Positions 34,099-47,135 of a stretch of DNA of 64,000 nucleotides are shown piece after piece. Numbering within the stretch: the first letter of the stretch is position 1; every line of letters starts with the position of its first letter. The stretch covers positions 43,641,115 through 43,705,114 of the forward strand of contig NC_045138.2 in the NCBI RefSeq assembly GCF_008831285.2, in the 5' to 3' direction. This stretch comes from Nymphaea colorata. Lineage: Eukaryota > Streptophyta > Magnoliopsida > Nymphaeales > Nymphaeaceae. The notes under the pieces are model-generated. The model was given only the letters and a program-made list of their open reading frames with translations. It made no database searches and had not been told where the DNA came from. Both the position numbers and the translations under genes were made by a program.

Positions 34099-37000
34099 AA
34101 ACAAAACAATATAAAACATTCTATTAAAGAAAACTAAATTGCCAGAAAAATCGCTGGTTGCCAGAAAGTCTTGCCGAACAAGTGCAGTCAGATCGCAGTT
34201 TTCATCTTATATACACATGGTTTAAAGAAAAAAAACGAATTAGTGGACAAAAACGGACTCAGTCAAAATTGACCAAGCTACAGAAAAGGACAAATACAGC
34301 CAAAGGGGTGTTGACTGCACCGAACACAAGTCTGACCCTGTCCTGGCTGTGTCCAAAGGCACACCTATAACGTACCGGTGTTGACACAGGTACCTCACCC
34401 AAATAGAAGTACCCATGTGACATAGGTATAGAAGGTACAACATGACATGCGATGGCCGATGAGGCCGTGCGTAGGGCTCCTTCTCAGGTGCTAGGGAAAG
34501 AGGCACTGGTCGTGGTTCTGTTGGACGTGAGAGATTTCAGTGCACTTATTGTGAAAAATAAGGGCACTTGGAGGACCGATGTTGGGAAAGGCATGGTCGA
34601 CCCACTGGAACTGCCTCACATGGTTCGGTTTGCTCAGCCTCAATATATGAAACTTGCCGACTCCTATCATTGGAAGTGGTGATGTGAAGCCTTTTGATGA
34701 CCATACAACTAAACAAGTTTTGTTCACACCAGAGTTCCCTATTAGTCTTATATCTATGAAACAATTAGCTACTGATTTGCAACGTAGTCATTTTTTTACC
34801 CTGGTTCATGTTCTTTTCAAGACTTACAAACTATGAAGATGATTGATGGCAGCCATGAGAAAGGGGGTGCCTACTTCCTGTCGGCACCCATGGGTAGTGT
34901 AGCATCTTCTAGTCTTTTGAAACCAACCTCTTAGCAATGGCATCTCAAGTTGAGACATCTCTCAATTATTCGTCCACAAATTTCAGCCTCAGAGTCCTTT
35001 CAATGTGAAGCTTGCCAATTAAGCAAACATACTAGAAGTAGCTTTCCAGTTAATTAGAGTTCTTCTAGTCAACGTCTGTCTGAACTTATTCATATTGATG
35101 TCTGGGGGCCTAGTCATGTTGGTAGTAGGTCTCAATTTCAGTATTATCTTGTTCTAGTTGATTATTTCTCTAGAGTTACTTGGGTCATTTTGTTAGAGGA
35201 AAGGACTGAGGTCATTTGTATTCTCAAAAGATTCATCATTGAAATAAAAACCCCATTTGATTCCATTGTCAAGTCTCTTCGCACTGACAATGCACTCAAA
35301 TTTAAATCCTCGAGTTTGATGAAATTTTACTCAGAATTTGGAATATGCCCCCAATTCACTTGCCCTCATACCTCTCAACAAAATGGAGTTGCTGAAAGAA
35401 AATGTCGACAACTCTTAAATACAGCCCAAACAATTATGCTGCAAACTCATATGCTTGCATATTTTTGGGGTGATGTCATCCTGACTGCTTGCTATCATAC
35501 CAATCAATTACCCTCTTTAGCCATTGACGATAAAATTCCAATTCAATTGATTTATCCTCATAGACCTTTATTTCAAATTCCTCCAAAAGCCTTTGGCTAT
35601 ACAGGTTTCATGCATATCCTTGGCCCTAAACGAGATGAACTTTATGCATAGGCCATTAAATGTGTATTCATTGGATATCCCAGCAACCAAAGAGGTTTTA
35701 AATGCTTTGATCCTACATCCCATAGAGTGTTTATCAATGCGGATGTGACTTTCTTCGAATCTCAACTTTTCTTTCAGCCTGTTGACACTTGCCTTGAGAT
35801 GCCCAGCTTTGTAGCCTTACCTATTCTTCAAATGTTCCTTTAGAGTTTGTTCCATGTTCATCTCCATCATCATTGTTTCAATGACCATCCACTGGTTACT
35901 CACACCGATAGGACCCCACTCTGGATCATCCATCGATGTCTTCTCAGGATGTAAGAAACCCTAACATTATTGACCCTGGGGCTAATGACCCATACCTTAG
36001 CGATGAACTACCTATTGCTCTTTGAAAAAGGAAGTGACAAAACACGATGCACCCCATATCTCATTTTGTGTCTACTAATCATGTGAGTCACAGTTTACTG
36101 CAGTTTTCTTAGGGTATGACAGGTCAAGTTGTTCCCATGAGTGATCACCAAGGGTTACTTGACGTCAAATGGAAATAGGCTATGTAGGAAGAGATGGATC
36201 CATTGATTTCACGAGAGACATGGGAGGTAGTGGAGCCCCCTCCACAGTGTGATGTAGTGGGATCCAAGTGGATCTTTACCATCAAATATCATTTTGATGG
36301 CTCTATTGAGAGGTATGAGGTCATCCTGGTTGCAAAAGGTTATACCCAAACCAATGGAGTAGACTTTTTTGAGACCTTCTCTCCAATGGTGAGGTTAAGG
36401 ACCATTAGGCTCATAAGATCTGTAGATGTTCAACATGATTGGACTCTCTACCAGCTCAATGTGAAGGATATTTTTATGTATGGGGATCTCTTTGAAACTA
36501 TTTATATGCAGCAACCTCTGAGTTTGAGATTTAGGGAAAGTGTCACAGACTCACAAGGTGTGCAGATTCAATAAGGCTATATATGGACTCAAACAAAGTC
36601 GTCGGGCGTGGTTTCATAAGCTGTCAGAAGTGGTTTCCCAGTGTGGTTTTTAAAGATCTCCTCTCGATCACTCCTTATTCATAAAGAAAAAAGCAGCAGG
36701 TATAGTGGTTTTAGTGATTGGGCTCTCTATCATCTCGATGTGAAGAATGTCTTGTTGTATGGGATCTCTCTAAAACTATCTACATGCAGCAACCTCCTGA
36801 GTTTGAGATTTAGGGAAAGTGTCACAAGGTGTGCAGACTCAATAAGGCTATATATGGACTCAAACGGAGTCCTCACTCCTCAGGCATGGTTTCATAAGCT
36901 ATCAGAGGTGGTTTTCCAATGTGATTTTCAGACATCTCCTCTTGATCACTCCCAATGTGGTTTTCTTTTGCCACAACACTTGATTTTTTCTTACCAAACA

Positions 37001-40000
37001 TGGTTTGACAAGAAAAACCAGCATTATTGAATATTTTAGTGATGCTGCTAAACTAAACACATAAATATGTTAGTTTTCTTTCCCTAATCCTGCTTTTCAA
37101 TTTGTTGACTTCTAAATGAAAGTTATTGTGGCAAAGAACTGGTATATGCTAAAATTTGTTGACAATGGTCCTTAGGCTTCTTTTTAGAATGTCAATAAGT
37201 CATGTTCAGACATACACTGAGCCTCCTTCATCTGATGCAGCACAGCATCTTTTGCCAGAAGGAAAAAAGAAGAAATAAAGGAAAAGGAAATCTAGAACAT
37301 TACTGAAAGCAAAAACTACCGGTGCAGCAGTGCACAAAACTGATAAAGATATGATATTCCAAATGTTAAGGTGGGATTTTGGTTGCTACTGTTCATTAGT
37401 TAGAAGAAAATTTTGTGTCAATGGACTTAAACTCGAATTGTAGATGGTTACAATTAAACACTCTTCAACTTGATGTTCTATTGTAGTCCATTATTTATTG
37501 AAGTAGAAATTAGCCTTCTTCCTCTAGCACCATTTGAATCTGATGGTTTTAAGGGACTGCACTATTCACCACTTCCATGCAAGAGTTTGGTTGTTGTTGA
37601 TATGTTGACATATGCTAAGGGTATAAGCCCCATATTGATTCGCTCGGCAGTTTAACATAGTTTATGATGCCACTAGCTTAATACAAAAAATTTGTATCCA
37701 GCATAGCACCAATTTACTAGTTTTCTGTGGAAACCTTTTGTGATTTTCAATTTATCAACACATCCAAAGTTAGTGACTCCAAATGTTGTTGATATGTGCA
37801 GAGAATCTTTAGGCATGCCATGATTTGATTAAGAATCCAGATTTAGATTCAACACTTTTTGCATTTCAATTTGGATTTTAGTTTTTCCTTTGAATTTGTA
37901 TTTCAATTATTCAACTACCTGTTTGAATTTGGATCTAGACAAGTTTTTTCTCCTAGTCAACAAGTTTATTATATCTCCTCAAAACCTGGTTACTGGCATC
38001 TGAAAAAAAACTGGATCACACATAGTGAAAACCAGGTTTTCAATTGCCGTCCAAACAAACAAACCTAGTTTTTTTTTTCTTTTTTTCTTTTTTTCTTTTT
38101 TTTTTTTTCAAAAACCTAGTTCCAAAACTAAGTTTCTACTTGTGAAACCTTAGGTTCAAGACATGCCATCCATAAGGGCCCTAAACATCAGATGCTATAG
38201 AATCACTTCCCGGAACCCTTTTGAGAAACAACCATGTGAATGGATCATGTAAGGCACTTGCTGGATGAAAATGTTTACTTTCACATAAACGAAAGACAAT
38301 TAAGCCTTATATGAACACATGAAGTACATGGCACACACAGAGATGCAAATGAAAGCTAAACTCAAAGCTCATACATGCCAGAAAAGAAAAGAAAGTGACA
38401 CATGAGGTCACTTAGAAATATCATAGATCATATAAGTTGTCAAAATACCTGCAATTTAACAGGAACTGGATCAAATGCCAAGCGGTGAGCAAAACCCACA
38501 AAATGAACTACACGATTCTGTAGAAGAATAGGCAAAATTCTTTTCAAGAAGAAACTTGGCTTGGCCTCTTTCTTAATATCTGAATCAGTCACCTGATCAA
38601 AAAGGTTTAGTTGTAAAATAAGATAAAACTAGAACAAGGTAGCACTTAGTACAAAGGGTAATCATACAAAAGATATCAAGCTTCACACTTACTATGCTAC
38701 CAATTGCCCGTAAGTCTAGTGACTGAAGTTCCTCTGGAAGTTCCTTCACGATTCTAATATCATCCTTCAGGTAGTTAATGAAAAATTCCTCCTGATAGAT
38801 ATCCCCAAATTTGCTGAGAAAATATCAAACTTGTCATCTTATTTTACACCAAAACGTCAAATGTAAAGCAAGGACGAGGATCTCAGATTGACAGAAACAA
38901 GAATGAAGAAAAGCAGAACATAATCATGTGATAAAGTGCTCTTCAATAAATTTTTTTCTTTAAAGCTCTTTACCCAATATGGTCATATCTATGACAGATT
39001 TGGAAAACAGAAAAAACCTGTCTTATCTGGGTTTTGTAAAAGCATCTAAAACCTTTGTCTACAATCCTTGATCCTTCCATTAGACAACCATTAACCTAAC
39101 CATAATCAGTTGTCAACAATGTTGAGATGCCTATATGAAATTACAGTCCATCCCATTGTAACAACACACAAAGCATTAAAACTTGCCATAAGAAGTGGCC
39201 ACAGCTCTTGACCCCAAGTATGGCTTTGAAATTGTTAAATAAAAGGAGCTCATTTATAAATTGCATAAGGCACACCTTATTCACACAACCCCAACCAACA
39301 CAAGGAACATCTTGCAGAAAAGACCCCTTTTTTATCAAGGTTGTCAGAATATAGGTGTGTTGTGGGTAGAGGCTGCTACCTTCTGCTTCACCTTCTCCTA
39401 CACCTGCAAGAAGGAAAAGGAGGATTGCAGAATACTCACACACTCTCAATAGGGTTAGCCAGGAAAATGGGAATTGCTGCTGCAATTGGATGGAATCTTC
39501 CCATGTAGCCTAGTGTGCCTCACCTTCCACTCCACTAACCACTACGTTATAGACTTTCATGACCCTCATATAGCCCTCTGCCATAGGCTTCGAAATAGAA
39601 AGAGCATATTCCAAGGGGTGGAGGAGAGCGGAGTAGGGAACAGTGGTGGAAGATTACCTCGATAGCAGGGTTTCAGCCACAAATATAAAATACTGGTTGA
39701 ATGGTGGAGTTCTTAGGAAGTTGATACCTTAGGCAATCCATCCGATTCTTTTCAAGACTTGGAAGGGGCCCACCTTGCAAACTATGTCACATGAGTGCAG
39801 AGTGCAAGTGCGAGTGTGGGTGTCGGCGGGTGCCGGAGCAGCACATCCCAAAAAATTTAGGTGCGGCGGTGCGGCGAGGATATTTTATTATTATGATTAT
39901 TATTAATTTATTATATATATAACAGAATAAGCATGTATATATTATTATTACAATTTAGTTATTAATGTATATAACATACTTGCATAATTGTATTGCATAG

Positions 40001-43000
40001 GAAAATATCAAAACAACATATATTATATATAATATATTATATATAGTGATTTAGTAATATGACATACTAACACTCTAACATAAAACATAAAAAATTGATA
40101 GAATCATAGAAGCAGAAATTGAAATTTTGAAATTAAAACTTCAAAAGAACAACACTAACCATAGCTGGTCGGCTGCATAATGCATATATAAAAAAGCTTA
40201 TATTATATATTCTAAGTTTATAACATGACAATATATCACTATATCAGTTGCAAATTATATATGCACAGCTGCATATGTACATGACTGACAATATATATTT
40301 GTTAGTTGAACTTTGAAACTTTTATAGTAGATTCAAGAACAATTGAACAAGCATCTAAAATAAAATGCCAAAATGTATACAACAATAATACCAAAAAATG
40401 GGACAGATTTAGACCGGATGCAGGTTGACTGCACCCGACTCGAGTTTGTCGCGAGTTGGGTGCGTGCCAGAAGTGGACACATATAGTCTGGAGTGGCTGA
40501 CTGCATCCGACTCGTGTTGACTAGGCTCGGGTGCGAGTCAGAGCCCCACCCATGTCCGGTGCGCACCCGACTCAACGCGACTCTGGTGCAGCAGTAAATA
40601 GAAGAGTCTGTGTGACTTGTCTTGCAAAAAGTTTACATACCCCTACTTTTCAGCACTGTATCTTCCTCGAAAATTCTTAAGATAAATTCAGTCCCCCACT
40701 TGATATTAAAAACCTTGATGATGTTTGTTGTGTTATTGCACCATGAGATTTGTGCGCCTCCAGTCTGCCATGACTTCTAACACTATATCTCCACTAAGTA
40801 ATTGGAAGTCTAGTTGTTTAGCATGAGGATGGAATCGACATAAGTCCAGAGGCGGCCTGCCATACACCATCATGAAGGGAGACATAGTGGTGGGCAAATG
40901 AGTGGCAGTGTCATATGCGAACTCTCCACTTCCATTTGATAATCCATTTGTGGATGGTAAGTTGTACTTAATTTGAGTGTGGTTCCCTGCAAAGCAAAAC
41001 AATTTTGCCAAAAGCTATTTAGAAATAAGGGATCATGATCACTTATAATTCATCTTGGCATGTTGTGTAGCTTAACAACATCTCTAGCAAAAAATGGGGT
41101 AGCCAAACCACAATGAAATATGTCACAGCCGGCAGCCTTAGAGAGAGAAAATCTTCTTATTAACTAACCCTAATCTCAATAATAAATAGTTTAGGGCGGC
41201 GGTAGAGACTTACAAATAACATCAACCAAAAATAAAGAAATCTTTAAAGAGAACTCTTAACGATTAAATATTGCAAAGAACCACCTAGAAACTTAAAGTC
41301 TTCTAATTCAACACTCCCCCTCAAGCTAGAGCATACATATTAATCATACTCAGGTTGTCACAACATCTAAAGAAATCACCAATAGGAAGAGCTTTGGTGA
41401 AGACAGTTGCAGTTTGATCTTCAGATGATACATGAATGATGGCTATGGTTCCTCCTTGAACAAGGTCCTGAATGTAATGGCAATCCACTTCAATATGTTT
41501 AGTTCTCTCATCGAACACTAGATTGTTTGTGTTAAAATATATTGTAATGGGGAACCGGGTCCATATCTGGACCTGGTCCTATGGGGCACGTGTACCGAGG
41601 CTGGCTCGGTATCCTAGGCGGCACTCTTTCTCTCCCTCCTATATATTCTTCACTTACGTGTAATTGTTAAGTTAAGTGAATATTATTTTCTCTCTCCTAG
41701 GGTTGCGGTTTGCCCCTAGGTCAGAGCTTCCCCGTGGTTTTTCACCTCTTTCAGAGGTTTTCCACGTATATCGTGTGTTCTTTCTCTGTTCTCTCCTTGT
41801 GGTTCGTGTTTCTACAGTTTGCAATGTATGTGGCTGCTCTATTGTCACAATACATCCTCATGAGAAGAAGAATTGACACACTTAGGCTAGATAGCATGGA
41901 CTTAGCCCAAGTCATTTCAATAGTAGTTTGAGTCATAGCCCTGTACTCAGATTCTGCACTAGATCTTGACAACACACTTTGTTGTTTGCTTCTCTAGGAT
42001 ATAAGGTTGGCATGTTGTGTAGCTTAACAACTTTGTTGTTCTTTGCAATATTTAATCGTTAAGAGTTCTCTTTAAAGATTTCTCTATTTTTGGTTGATGT
42101 TATTTGTAAGTCTCTACCGCCGCCCTAAACTATTTATTATTGAGATTAGGGTTAGTTAATAAGAAGATTTTCTCTCTCTAAGGCTGCCGGCTGTGACATA
42201 TTTCATTGTGGTTTGGCTACCCCATTTTTTGCTAGAGATGTTGTTAAGCTACACAACATGCGAAGACAGGAAGTCTACCACAGGTAGTCAACATCGACTT
42301 AGCCCAAGTCATTTCAATAGTAGTTTGAGTCATAGCCCTGTACTCAGATTCTGCACTAGATCTTGACAACACACTTTGTTGTTTGCTTCTCTAGGATATA
42401 AGGTTGCCTCCCACAAATACACAGAATCCTGTGGTAGACTTCCTGTCTTCGATTGAGCCGGCATAGTCAGCATTATTGTAGGCTTCCAGTTTCAAGGTCT
42501 TGCCTTTTGTGAATAAAAGTCATTTACTTGAAGACAATTTCAAATATTTGACCACCATTAATGCTGCATCCCAATGAACTTTGCTGGGTCTTGAGAGGAT
42601 TTAGGCAACAAAGTTTTTTCAGCATCAATAAAAGTCCTTAAAAAAAACATCTATCAACTTTTTCTTCCGTCAATCAGTCCATCAATCACAGCAATCAACT
42701 TGAAAGGATCTAGGCAGCAGAACTTTTTAGCATCAACAAAGCACTTAAAAAAAATCTATGAACTTGTTGTTCAATGTTCAGTAAATCAGTCCACCAAACT
42801 CCCACGCATTAGGCTTCATATCATTGCTTACTAGAATCCACATATGCATATAAGAAAAACAATCAATCTGATAAGAGTATACCCAACTTGCAACTACTTT
42901 TCCACAATCAGCCAAAAAAAAAAACCCCGATAAGAATGTGGTCCATGTGCAGCGACTCTTCCACGAGCCCAGATTTGACTTAGAACTTGCCAACGCAACT

Positions 43001-46000
43001 CCCACGCAGTTGCTCACACTCCACTACATCCACGTTGGGAACCTAATCACACATACCTCTCACGTGTGATTAGGTTCCCCTTTCACGCTGCTCCACTATC
43101 TCCCGATCAGCAGAGAGAAGAGAGAAAGGAAGGATAGAGGAAGAAAAAAGGTGGGAAGAGATGGGAGAGAGAAGAGGTCGCCATAAAGTCACATCAGCCA
43201 CCGGCGGAGTGTAAGAATTTATAATGTAAGTATACATACATGTTTTGATATCTACTACCATATATCTTAAACTCCTAGCAGTTTGATGTATGATTTGCAT
43301 ATATAAATATATGTGTGCATACATAGGACTTTTTGTATTTATTTTTTCTTTATTTTTCGTGCCTTTATCTGAACTTTTTCATTTTTTATTTTACAAAGGA
43401 AGTAGCTGTTGGGAGTTCCCAACGGCTAGATTTCTAGCCGTTGGGAGCTCCAACAGCCACTTCCTCTTCCTCCTTTTTTATTTCTTCTATAAATAGGGCA
43501 CTTGGGACCCTTGTTAGATTATGGCTTTTTAGCCTCTTCTTGTATACTTTGTCAAGATTAATACATTCTTCTTCTCCTCAAGTTTGAGGTTCTTTGTGTG
43601 TGTTACTTATTGAAGTTATTGGAAGCTTCAAGAGTGTTTCTCTTGAAGCATTTGTCTTGACAAGTTTGGGTCTGATTTACATGGTATCAGAGCCACGTTT
43701 TAGCTCTTCGTCTTGCTGTCCTTCAAGGTTTGAAGTTTTCAGCACGTGCTCTTTCTTTGAAGTTGTGAAGCACTCCAAGTGTTCGATATATTGCTAACTG
43801 CGTTTTAACTCAAGAAGGTGTTGTTTTTTTCCTTTTGCTGGCTCTTGGAAATTACTTCTTGAGGCTTTAAAGTGATCTACGTGATGGGATTGAGCACATC
43901 TTGTCAAGCTTCCGTGGCTGCCAAAGTTGTGACTGTTTTCCGAGTAATATCTTCCCTCGTGGCAGCAAGCTCTTCATATTTTTGGAGCTACCCTCTTACT
44001 GTTTTGTGGTGACTGATTTCGTAGATTTTTCACAAACGTTGAGAGCTGTTTTGACACTACTCTTGTGGCTACATCAACTTCATCTTACAAGGTACACATT
44101 ATGGATGATAGAACTTCTTCTACTCCTCTCCCTAAACTTACTTCATCAAATTACTTCTTGAGGCTTTAAAGTGATCTACGTGATGGGATTGAGCACATCT
44201 TATCAAGCTTTCGTGGCTGCCAAAGTTGTGACTGTTTTCCTAGTAATATCTTCCCTCGTGGCAGCAAGCTCTTCATATTTTTGGAGCTACCCTCTTGCTG
44301 TTTTGTGGTGGCTGATTTCGTAGATTTTTCACAAACGTTGAGAGCTGTTTTGACACTACTCTTCTGGCTACATCAACTTCATCTTACAAGGTACACATTA
44401 TGGATGATAGAACTTCTTCTACTCCTCTCCCTAAACTTACTTCATCAAATTATGTTTCTTGGGCAAAAACTATGGAACATTTCATTGGAAGTAAAGGTTT
44501 ATGGGGACTTGTTGATGGTTCTAAAAGTGAACCATAATTAGTCATAACCAAAACCATAGATGAAAAAGCCTAAGAACTAGATGGAGTAGAAAAAGATAAG
44601 GTTATGAATGAATATGAGAGAAAATGGGAAGAGTGGAAGAGGACATGACAAGATTATTGCTTGTGTCGATACTACTACTATGGGCCAAATAGCAAAGCAT
44701 AATTTTGCTCATGAAGCTTGGAAATTCCACACTATGAAAGATGTGGCTTACATGTGCAATCTTCAAATGAAGATTGCAAGTCTCCAACAAGAGGATAAGT
44801 CTATAAAGGAATATGTTGGAGAAATGGAACAATTATGAGATGAACTTGCCTTATTTGAACCCGAATAGTATGATCCAAGAGACATTGGAGTAAGGGAAAA
44901 ATAAATCCAAAAGGAAAAACTTTATAAATTCATTCTTGGTCTTAGACCGGAATATGATGGAGTCAAAACTATTTTGCTCCATAGACATAAAGTGTCATCT
45001 ATAAATGAAGCCATAGCGGAGCTTCAAATGGAAGAAAATAGACTCAATTTTTCTAAAGATAAGAATGAAAGTGTTCTTGCTACCTCAAAACCCGACGCTC
45101 ATATGAGAACTTATAGGCCTCCTCACTTTAATTGAAATTATGAGGATAAAGGCAACAAGAAGATTATATGTTTTCATTGTCAAGAAGAATTTATCAGGAT
45201 GACTAAAAGAAGAGGTGTATATGGAGCAGCTCCTAGGATATCATGAAGGAGACCCTAAGGAATATGCTTGTTAGTTGCAGAGAGCTATATATGGTTTGAG
45301 GCGAGCATCTAGTTCTTGGTTTGAGAGTTTTTTATTATAAATTCAGAAGCATGGGCTTCGACATTCTCAACTTGACCATTCCCTTTTTATATTTTGAGGT
45401 AAAGATACCATTATATTTTGTTGACATATATTCATAATACCATTATTACCAGGAATAGTCCAACTCATATCCAAACAACTAAGGATATCTTGAGTCGGCA
45501 GTTTAAGATGAAGGATCATGGTGAACTACGGTACTTTCTTGGAGTTGAGTGGATGATGGAACTCTTCGCTTAAATCAGCACAAATATACCTTAGATCTTG
45601 TACAGAAGGCTGAAATGCAAGATTGTAAACCCCTTGCTACTCCCAGTGTTTTAAATCACAAGTTAAGTCAACAAGATGGGGATAATTATCACGATCCCAC
45701 AAGGTATTGTAGCATTGTGGGGATGCTACATTGCCTAACATTTATTTGTTATGATATTACTTATGCCATCAATCAAGTCTCTCAGTTTATGCACGCTCTA
45801 AAGGCAGGCTACATGGAAGCAGTTAAAAGAATCCTTAGATATTTGAAAGGCACTACTGGTGATGGTCTTCTTTATACTCAAAGTACGACTTTCAATCTTG
45901 TCATGGTTTATTGATTTACACAGACGCAAACTAGGTTGGATATCCAGATGATCAAAAATTAGTGTCAGGATATCATGCTTTCATTGGGCCAAACTTTGTA

Positions 46001-47074
46001 TCTTAGAGCAGGAGGAAACGAAAGGCAGTTGCTAGAAAAAGTATAGAGGCTAAATACAGGGCAATGTCTGCCACTACTGCAGAGCTTAATGAGTCTATAT
46101 GATGTTGTTTATTGCTAATCAACAACTAAAGTGCTCTTCAAATTTCTCTTAACCCCATTCAGCATAGCAAAACTAAACATATTGAGATTGATCAACATTT
46201 CATCCGACAAAAATTTTTTAATCAATTGATTCTACCCACAACAAGTGCAGTTGTGAGGCATGGTTCCCAACTCTATTCTCTTCCTTCCTACTAAACTTTC
46301 TACGGTGATCAGTTCTAGAGTTTCTCACAATAAATCATTTCATTACAAAACTTAAAAAAATAAGGATCCAGCTCCACCAGGGAAATGGCAAATCAATTCC
46401 CAGGCCTGCCAACAAAATATACTATTTTTTAGGTCAGCTGGTTGCATACCATCTTCCTGTTCAACAAGTCTTTAAATAAATGTTGAAACTTATAGGAATC
46501 AAATCCATTAGTAATCATACAATGTATTTTAAATTGACACAACATAATATGTACAAATGTGTAAAATTCACCTTTCATCTCTCCAAACACTATTGAAAAG
46601 AAATTTTGGAACAACTAGAGTTGCATTGAGTAAATGAGCAACAGCAACAGCATTACAGACCTGCATTTCATGCACATAAAACACAACACATTTGTTCACA
46701 AATATGGACTAGTATAATCATGTGTGAAAGCAGACAAAATAAGCCTAGGTGCAAGACTCAAAGTGAATGCCTAGAAGGCATTAAGAGAAGTGATGCCAAA
46801 GATATACAAAGTGACCCTGCTGAAAAGCTAAACAGAAAAAGGAATAGCAAGAGGGATGTCAAAACAAAAATCCTAACATTTGCATTAGCATAAAAAATGA
46901 CTGGAGCCCACACTCCATCCAGCGGCAAGGAAAAATCAGCAATCATAATGCCCTTTCAGTCAGTTATGAACCAATCTCTTTTTGAAATGAGCGATTTGGT
47001 TAGACTAGTCAATTAGTCAGCCTAGTCACTGGCCATCCATCTAATTCCCATCCCATAAATTTATATGTGCATCC

Positions 47075-47135
<61 letters not shown>

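Larger units (their letters stand above)
34445..36958 (+). mobile_element. Copia-D, fragment in intron 7, antisense to the gene
   Basis: A plus-strand Copia fragment without recognisable LTRs. Its order is the gag C-terminus, a protease tail, GAG-pre-integrase, integrase and part of RT. Gag shows a glycine/arginine-rich stretch and a zinc knuckle CTYCEK-stop-GHLEDRC near 34535-34575. The protease active site is deleted between about 34630 and 34670. Integrase resembles Copia-A. The right end near 36958 is a truncation in RT. Confidence 0.8.
41321..42640 (-). pseudogene. Copia-E RNase H region, interrupted
   Basis: From right to left it reads [65 protein letters not shown], then after the solo [24 protein letters not shown] and the C-terminal [11 protein letters not shown]. 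The segment encoding SKQQSV through MTWA exists twice. Confidence 0.8.
41121..43090 (-). mobile_element. Copia-E, rearranged Copia in intron 5
   Basis: Minus-strand Copia of the Copia-A family. It has a 3' LTR at 41121-41313, the polypurine tract CTCCCCCTCAAGC beside it, and an RNase H region from about 42640 down to 41321. A solo LTR splits the RNase H region at 41530-41816, and an inverted LTR copy with a duplication scrambles it at 41899-42453. RT, integrase, protease and gag are absent. The stretch 42640-43090 looks like leader sequence and holds a 16-bp hairpin. No 5' LTR was recognised. Confidence 0.8.
43407..46250 (+). mobile_element. Copia-F, deleted Copia in intron 5, antisense to the gene
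   Basis: A plus-strand Copia with a 5' LTR, PBS, duplicated leader, gag, and then an RT C-terminus and RNase H. The zinc knuckle starts (ICFHCQEE) near 45168 and is followed within about 20 bases by RT sequence, so protease, integrase and the RT N-terminus are deleted. No 3' LTR was recognised; the element fades near 46250, about 320 bp from exon 5. Confidence 0.85.

Noticed and set aside
33886-34119. Minus-strand frame with Tyr/Ile and Thr/His repeats
   Set aside because: A translation of the GT/AT microsatellite and TIR element ends.
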